DNA from: Buttiauxella gaviniae ATCC 51604
Lineage (GTDB): Bacteria > Pseudomonadota > Gammaproteobacteria > Enterobacterales > Enterobacteriaceae
Direction of reading: 5' to 3'
NCBI RefSeq assembly: GCF_001654835.1
Contig: NZ_LXEP01000028.1
Location: 124,001-188,000 of the forward strand
Length of the DNA stretch: 64,000 nucleotides
The position numbers and the translations under genes were made by a program. This document shows, one piece after another, positions 59,851 through 64,000 of the stretch (the first letter of the stretch is position 1; each line of letters starts with the position of its first letter). Below the pieces are notes generated by a model. That model made no database searches. It saw only the letters and a program-made list of their open reading frames with translations, and was not told the DNA's origin.

Positions 59851-60651
59851 TTATTTTTCTGCCAGCTCCTCACAGAGCTGTTTTGCGGCGAGGATAATAC
59901 GTGGGCCTGAGCGACTAAACCAGTCATCATTCACTGCAATAACCGGAATTTTTAGCTGGGTATTCCAAAATTGTTCAACCGGAGGGATTTGCGTTTCATC
60001 GCCGGTGATAATAATAGCCTGTGGGTGGCGGCTTAGCACCTGTTCACGACTCACTTGCGGCCAGGGAACCCGGCTATCAGCGAAGATATTTTGCCCTGCG
60101 CATACTTCCAGAATTTCGTTCTGAATTGAACCACTTCCTGACGTAAATAGCGGCTGCTGGCCGAACTGGAGAAACACTTTTTTCTTCGGGTGCTGAGAAT
60201 AGTGCGCTTTCAAATCGGCAAACTCTTTTGCCAGTTTATCTGCGGCGTTGTGGGCCGTTTGGGGTGTCGGGCTGTATTGGCTCAATTGACGCAATGCCGC
60301 AACCACACCTTCGACCGTTGCCGGATCAAGCCAGACAACTTTAATACCCAATGCTTTTAGTTGGTTGACCTGGCGCTCAGCATTTCCACCACGCCAGGCA
60401 AGAACCACATCAGGTTTAAGCGCCACGATACGCTCGAGATTCATCCCCTGCCAGTTCGAGACTTGCTCAAGCTTTTTGGCGGCTTCCGGATAGTCTGACC
60501 AGGCGCTGACCGCTACTGGCGTGATACCAGCCGCAAATGCCAGTTCAGTATTGCTCGGCGATAATGAGATAACCCGCGGCGCGGCATTTAGCCACGCCGG
60601 GAGACAACACAGAAGCGCGGTGATGCCGCGCCAAAAGTTCTTATTAATCAC
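59851..60651 (-). CDS. btuF: Vitamin B12-binding periplasmic protein BtuF
   Basis: A 266-residue periplasmic binding protein that delivers cobalamin to BtuCD. A short signal peptide (ending WLNA) is followed by [19 protein letters not shown] and a helical-backbone fold. GTG at 60651 gives the E. coli length and overlaps the mtnN stop by 8 nt (GTGATTAA), so the two are coupled. A TTG at 60678 would be nine codons longer. The signal peptide differs in sequence from E. coli. Confidence 0.95.
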   Translation of the reverse strand: MINKNFWRGITALLCCLPAWLNAAPRVISLSPSNTELAFAAGITPVAVSAWSDYPEAAKKLEQVSNWQGMNLERIVALKPDVVLAWRGGNAERQVNQLKALGIKVVWLDPATVEGVVAALRQLSQYSPTPQTAHNAADKLAKEFADLKAHYSQHPKKKVFLQFGQQPLFTSGSGSIQNEILEVCAGQNIFADSRVPWPQVSREQVLSRHPQAIIITGDETQIPPVEQFWNTQLKIPVIAVNDDWFSRSGPRIILAAKQLCEELAEK

Positions 60652-61342
60652 GAGCCAGTTTCTGCACCAGGTTTTCAACCATCAGCGTGGACTGCTTCGC
60701 CGCAACAGCTAAGAACTCTTCGAAGCTCAGATGGGATTGCTGATCGGCAACATCAGAGATCGCGCGCACCACGACAAACGGGGTACCGAAGTTATGGCAA
60801 ACGTGCGCAACTGCTGTCGCTTCCATTTCCACAGCAACCGCCTGTGGGAAGTTATGGCGGATTTTTGCCAGTGCCACAGAACCGTTAATAAACGCATCAC
60901 CACTAACAACCAAACCGCGCACGGCGTTCAGGTTCAGCTCGGCAATGCACTCTTCAGCCGCGGCAATCAGTTTGGCGTCAGCAGCAAAACCTGCTGGGCA
61001 ACCTGGCAATTGGCCATATTCATAGCCAAAAGCGGTAACGTCTGCGTCGTGGTAACGCACTTCATCAGAAACCACGATATCGCCAACTTTAAGTGTGGAT
61101 GCAAGACCACCTGCAGAACCGGTGTTGATCACTACATCTGGTTTGCAATGCTCAAGCAGGAGAGTTGCACCCATTGCAGCTGCGACTTTGCCAATACCTG
61201 ATTTCAGCAAAGCTACTTCAACGCCATTCAGGGAGCCGGTGTAAATTTCACACCCTGCAAGCTTCAGAGTCTGACGGCTTTCAATTTTGTCACGCAGCAG
61301 CGTAACTTCTTCTTCCATTGCACCAATGATGCCTACTTTCAT
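60644..61342 (-). CDS. mtnN: 5'-methylthioadenosine/S-adenosylhomocysteine nucleosidase
   Basis: A 232-residue nucleosidase (Pfs) that hydrolyses MTA, SAH and 5'-deoxyadenosine to adenine and a thioribose. Catalytic Glu12 (GAMEEEV) and the Asp in RAISDVAD are present. Same length as E. coli. It removes MTA, the by-product of spermidine synthesis, and begins the mtnN-btuF-yadS unit. Confidence 0.97.
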   Translation of the reverse strand: MKVGIIGAMEEEVTLLRDKIESRQTLKLAGCEIYTGSLNGVEVALLKSGIGKVAAAMGATLLLEHCKPDVVINTGSAGGLASTLKVGDIVVSDEVRYHDADVTAFGYEYGQLPGCPAGFAADAKLIAAAEECIAELNLNAVRGLVVSGDAFINGSVALAKIRHNFPQAVAVEMEATAVAHVCHNFGTPFVVVRAISDVADQQSHLSFEEFLAVAAKQSTLMVENLVQKLARD

Positions 61343-61434
61343 AGTGATTCTCGCTAAAGTGTTAAATTACCTTCATAGTCTATCATGGCTGGCATCAAGG
61401 AATTAATCCGCTGTTAAAAGGCGCAGGAGAGGGC

Positions 61435-62949
61435 ATGAGTGAAATAGATTTCCGTAAGAAAATTAACTGGCACCGCCGTTTCCGCTCTCCTGAAGGGCTG
61501 AAGAACGAACATGAAATCCTGCGTATTTTTGAAAGCGATCGCGGGAGAATCGTTAACTCTCCGGCAATTCGCCGTTTGCAGCAGAAAACACAAGTTTTCC
61601 CTCTGGAGCGTAATGCCTCTGTTCGCACACGTTTGACTCACTCGATGGAGGTTCAGCAAGTCGGCCGCTACATCGCCAAAGAAGTGCTGAGCCGCCTTAA
61701 GGAGGAGCAGGATCTTGAGCGCTTTGGGCTGCATGAGCTCACCGGCCCGTTTGAAAGCATCGTTGAAATGGCCTGCCTGATGCATGACATCGGCAACCCA
61801 CCGTTCGGTCATTTTGGTGAGTCAGCTATTAATGACTGGTTCCGCCAGCGTTTATTCCCAACAGATGCCGGAAGCCAGCCGCGCAGCGACGATCGTTGCC
61901 GGGTTGAAGCTTTACGCCTGCGTGAAGGTGAAGATCAACTGAATGGCTTGCGCCACAAGGTGCGCCAGGATCTTTGTCAGTTCGAAGGCAATGCGCAGGG
62001 CATTCGCCTGGTACATAGTCTATTGCGTATGAATCTGACCTGGGCGCAGGTTGGTTGCATTCTCAAATATACGCGCCCGGCCTGGTTTGTTGGCGAGCCG
62101 CCAAAAAGCCACGCTTATCTGATGAAAAAACCTGGCTTCTATCTTTCGGAAGAGTCGTACATTGCCCGTTTGCGTACGGAGCTTGAACTGGGTGAATACA
62201 GCCGTTTCCCACTGACATGGATAATGGAAGCTGCGGATGATATTTCATACTGTGTGGCGGATCTGGAAGATGCGGTTGAGAAGCGCATTTTCAGCGTTGA
62301 ACAACTTTATCAGCACTTATGTGATGCCTGGGGCGAGCATAGCAAAGGCGATCTGTTTGAGCATGTAGTGGATGAGGCCTGGGAGAAATCCCGTTCAAAT
62401 CAGATGCGCCGCAGTACCGAAGATCAGTTCTTTATGTATCTGCGCGTCAATACGTTAAACCAGTTGGTGCCTTATGCCGCTCAACGTTTTATCGATAATA
62501 TCAGCGATATATTTAGCGGCGAGTTCAATCACGCACTACTAGAAGATGACAGCCCCTTTGCGCGCCTGCTGGAGCTATATAAGCAGGTTGCATTTAAACA
62601 TGTATTTAGTCACCCAGAAGTTGAGCAACTTGAGTTACAAGGTTATCGCGTTATCAGTGGCTTACTTGAAATTTACAGTCCATTACTCAATATATCAGTT
62701 GAGGATTTTGCTGAACTGGTGGAGAAAGAAAGTTTACGTCGTCTGCCGATTGAAACTCGATTGTTCCACAAATTATCGACAAAACATAGACTTGCGTATA
62801 TTGAAGCCGTCAGTGATTTGACGCCGTCAGCCAGTGATTTCCCAGTATGGGAATATTATTACCGCTGTCGTCTAATTCAGGATTATATCAGCGGAATGAC
62901 GGACTTATTCGCCTGGGATGAGTATCGGCGCCTGATGGCGGTGGAATAA
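61435..62949 (+). CDS. dgt: dGTP triphosphohydrolase Dgt
   Basis: A 504-residue HD-domain enzyme that cleaves dGTP to deoxyguanosine and triphosphate. The HD motif is [16 protein letters not shown], with the first His in [11 protein letters not shown] follows AGGAGAGGGC. Matches E. coli Dgt in length and place. The gap to degP is 143 bp. Confidence 0.97.
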   Translation: MSEIDFRKKINWHRRFRSPEGLKNEHEILRIFESDRGRIVNSPAIRRLQQKTQVFPLERNASVRTRLTHSMEVQQVGRYIAKEVLSRLKEEQDLERFGLHELTGPFESIVEMACLMHDIGNPPFGHFGESAINDWFRQRLFPTDAGSQPRSDDRCRVEALRLREGEDQLNGLRHKVRQDLCQFEGNAQGIRLVHSLLRMNLTWAQVGCILKYTRPAWFVGEPPKSHAYLMKKPGFYLSEESYIARLRTELELGEYSRFPLTWIMEAADDISYCVADLEDAVEKRIFSVEQLYQHLCDAWGEHSKGDLFEHVVDEAWEKSRSNQMRRSTEDQFFMYLRVNTLNQLVPYAAQRFIDNISDIFSGEFNHALLEDDSPFARLLELYKQVAFKHVFSHPEVEQLELQGYRVISGLLEIYSPLLNISVEDFAELVEKESLRRLPIETRLFHKLSTKHRLAYIEAVSDLTPSASDFPVWEYYYRCRLIQDYISGMTDLFAWDEYRRLMAVE

Positions 62950-63012
62950 GTTGCTCATTGAGTTTTGTAAAGACGGACAATAAATTTTTACTTTTTCCAG
63001 TGACTTATCGGC

Positions 63013-63041
63013 GGAACTTAGCGCCTCAATTGTCACTCTAT
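63013..63041 (+). promoter_or_regulatory. Sigma-E promoter of degP
   Basis: GGAACTT (-35) and TCTAT (-10) with a 17-bp spacer, fitting the sigma-E pattern, at the same place as in E. coli degP. Upstream GTAAAGACGGACAAT around 62970 resembles the E. coli CpxR-controlled region. Confidence 0.75.
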
Positions 63042-63092
63042 ATTGGCCTACACAGCAATTTTGCGTGACTTATTAACTTGAGACTGAAATCG

Positions 63093-64000
63093 ATGAAAAA
63101 AACAACTTTAGCAATGAGCGCGCTGGCTCTTAGCCTGGGTTTGGCGCTGAGTCCTGTATCTGCAATTGCGGCAGAGACCGCTTCTTCTGTACCTGCAACC
63201 GCTGGGCAACCTATGCCAAGCCTTGCGCCGATGCTGGAAAAAGTGATGCCTTCCGTAGTGAGTATTAACGTTGAGGGGAGCACCACTGTTAATACGCCGC
63301 GTATGGGGCGTAACTTCCAGCAGTTCTTTGGTGATAATTCACCATTCTGTCAGGAAGGCTCTCCATTCCAGAGCTCTCCATTCTGCCAGGGTGGCCCGGC
63401 GGACCAAGGCCCTCAGGGCAGCGGTCAGCAGCAGAAATTTGCAGCACTGGGTTCTGGTGTAATTATTGACGCCGCTAAAGGCTATGTGGTGACAAACAAC
63501 CACGTTGTTGATAATGCAACAAAAATTCAGGTTTCCCTGAGTGATGGACGTAAGTTTGAAGCAAAAGTGGTGGGTAAAGATCCACGTTCTGATATCGCAC
63601 TGCTGCAGTTGCAGGACCCGAAAAACCTGACTGCGATAAAAATGGCTGACTCCGACGCACTGCGCGTTGGTGATTACACCGTTGCAATCGGTAACCCGTA
63701 TGGTTTGGGCGAAACCGTGACCTCCGGTATTGTTTCAGCTTTAGGTCGTAGTGGCCTGAACATTGAAAACTATGAGAACTTTATCCAGACCGATGCGGCA
63801 ATCAACCGTGGTAACTCCGGTGGTGCACTGGTTAACCTTAATGGTGAGTTGATCGGGATTAACACTGCGATTCTGGCACCAGACGGTGGCAACATCGGTA
63901 TCGGTTTTGCTATCCCAAGCAACATGGTGAAAAACCTGACTGCGCAGATGGTGCAGTATGGTCAAGTTAAGCGTGGCGAACTGGGTATCCTTGGGACTGA
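63093..64000 (+). CDS. degP: Periplasmic serine endoprotease DegP (3' end cut by window edge)
   Basis: First 302 residues of DegP/HtrA, a periplasmic heat-shock protease and chaperone. The signal peptide (MKKTTLAMSALALSLGLALS, about 26 residues) is followed by the protease domain with triad His137 (NNHVVDN), Asp167 (RSDIAL) and Ser242 (GNSGGAL). The LA loop has the two cysteines in SPFCQEG and SPFCQGG. The frame continues past 64000, so the two PDZ domains are outside. Six extra residues precede the triad compared with E. coli. Confidence 0.97.
   Translation, partial: MKKTTLAMSALALSLGLALSPVSAIAAETASSVPATAGQPMPSLAPMLEKVMPSVVSINVEGSTTVNTPRMGRNFQQFFGDNSPFCQEGSPFQSSPFCQGGPADQGPQGSGQQQKFAALGSGVIIDAAKGYVVTNNHVVDNATKIQVSLSDGRKFEAKVVGKDPRSDIALLQLQDPKNLTAIKMADSDALRVGDYTVAIGNPYGLGETVTSGIVSALGRSGLNIENYENFIQTDAAINRGNSGGALVNLNGELIGINTAILAPDGGNIGIGFAIPSNMVKNLTAQMVQYGQVKRGELGILGT

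Overview
This is chromosomal DNA of a bacterium in the family Enterobacteriaceae. Most of the window follows the Escherichia coli gene order from aroP to degP, with proteins nearly identical in length to E. coli homologues. Three ERIC elements and REP-like hairpins also fit this family. The genus cannot be fixed from sequence alone; an environmental or plant-associated relative of Kluyvera, Buttiauxella or Klebsiella would fit. No rRNA, tRNA, CRISPR array, prophage or insertion sequence was found.

Layout. (1) 1-4.7 kb, minus strand: two tandem transporter-hydrolase cassettes, each a GPH-family sugar symporter followed by a GH43 glycosidase. One hydrolase is xylosidase-like and cut by the window edge; the other is exo-arabinanase-like. 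They form an accessory module for plant hemicellulose oligomers. (2) 4.9-14 kb: aroP, then the pyruvate dehydrogenase operon pdhR-aceE-aceF-lpd. It has a clear PdhR operator, and an ERIC element lies between that operator and pdhR. (3) 14-16.6 kb, minus: a DUF2950 protein and YacH (DUF3300), an envelope pair of unknown role. (4) 16.9-24 kb: a beta-glucoside island with a BglH-type porin, PTS EIIC and EIIB (no EIIA), a GntR/UTRA regulator, a beta-glucoside kinase and a GH1 6-phospho-beta-glucosidase. It lies between yacH and acnB, which are adjacent in E. coli. (5) 24.3-33.5 kb: acnB, yacL, yacC, cueO, gcd, hpt, can. The speD-speE pair that lies between yacL and yacC in E. coli is absent. (6) 33.6-37.2 kb: yadG-yadH ABC exporter, orphan mannose-type EIIA yadI, polysaccharide deacetylase yadE. 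(7) 37.3-44.4 kb, minus: panD, panC, panB, folK, pcnB, gluQ, dksA, sfsA, thpR. The fimbrial operon and rpnC (yadD) found here in E. coli K-12 are absent. (8) 44.5-55.7 kb, plus: hrpB, mrcB, then the ferrichrome operon fhuA-fhuC-fhuD-fhuB. (9) 55.7-64 kb: hemL, clcA, erpA, yadS, btuF, mtnN, dgt and the first part of degP.

How genes work together. Central carbon flow runs from pyruvate (AceEF-Lpd) to the TCA cycle (AcnB), with periplasmic glucose oxidation by Gcd. The two accessory sugar loci feed pentoses and phosphorylated beta-glucosides into this core. Iron handling links fhuACDB, erpA and acnB; copper defence is cueO with a CueR-type promoter. Several starts are not ATG and were set from Shine-Dalgarno position and homologue length: acnB, gcd, panC, hrpB, fhuB, btuF and the GntR gene with GTG, and pcnB with ATT. 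I saw no convincing wholly new system. The best candidates for follow-up are the DUF2950-YacH pair, the EIIA-less beta-glucoside PTS with its repeated candidate operator, and the ERIC insertions that alter the pdhR leader and the sfsA C-terminus.
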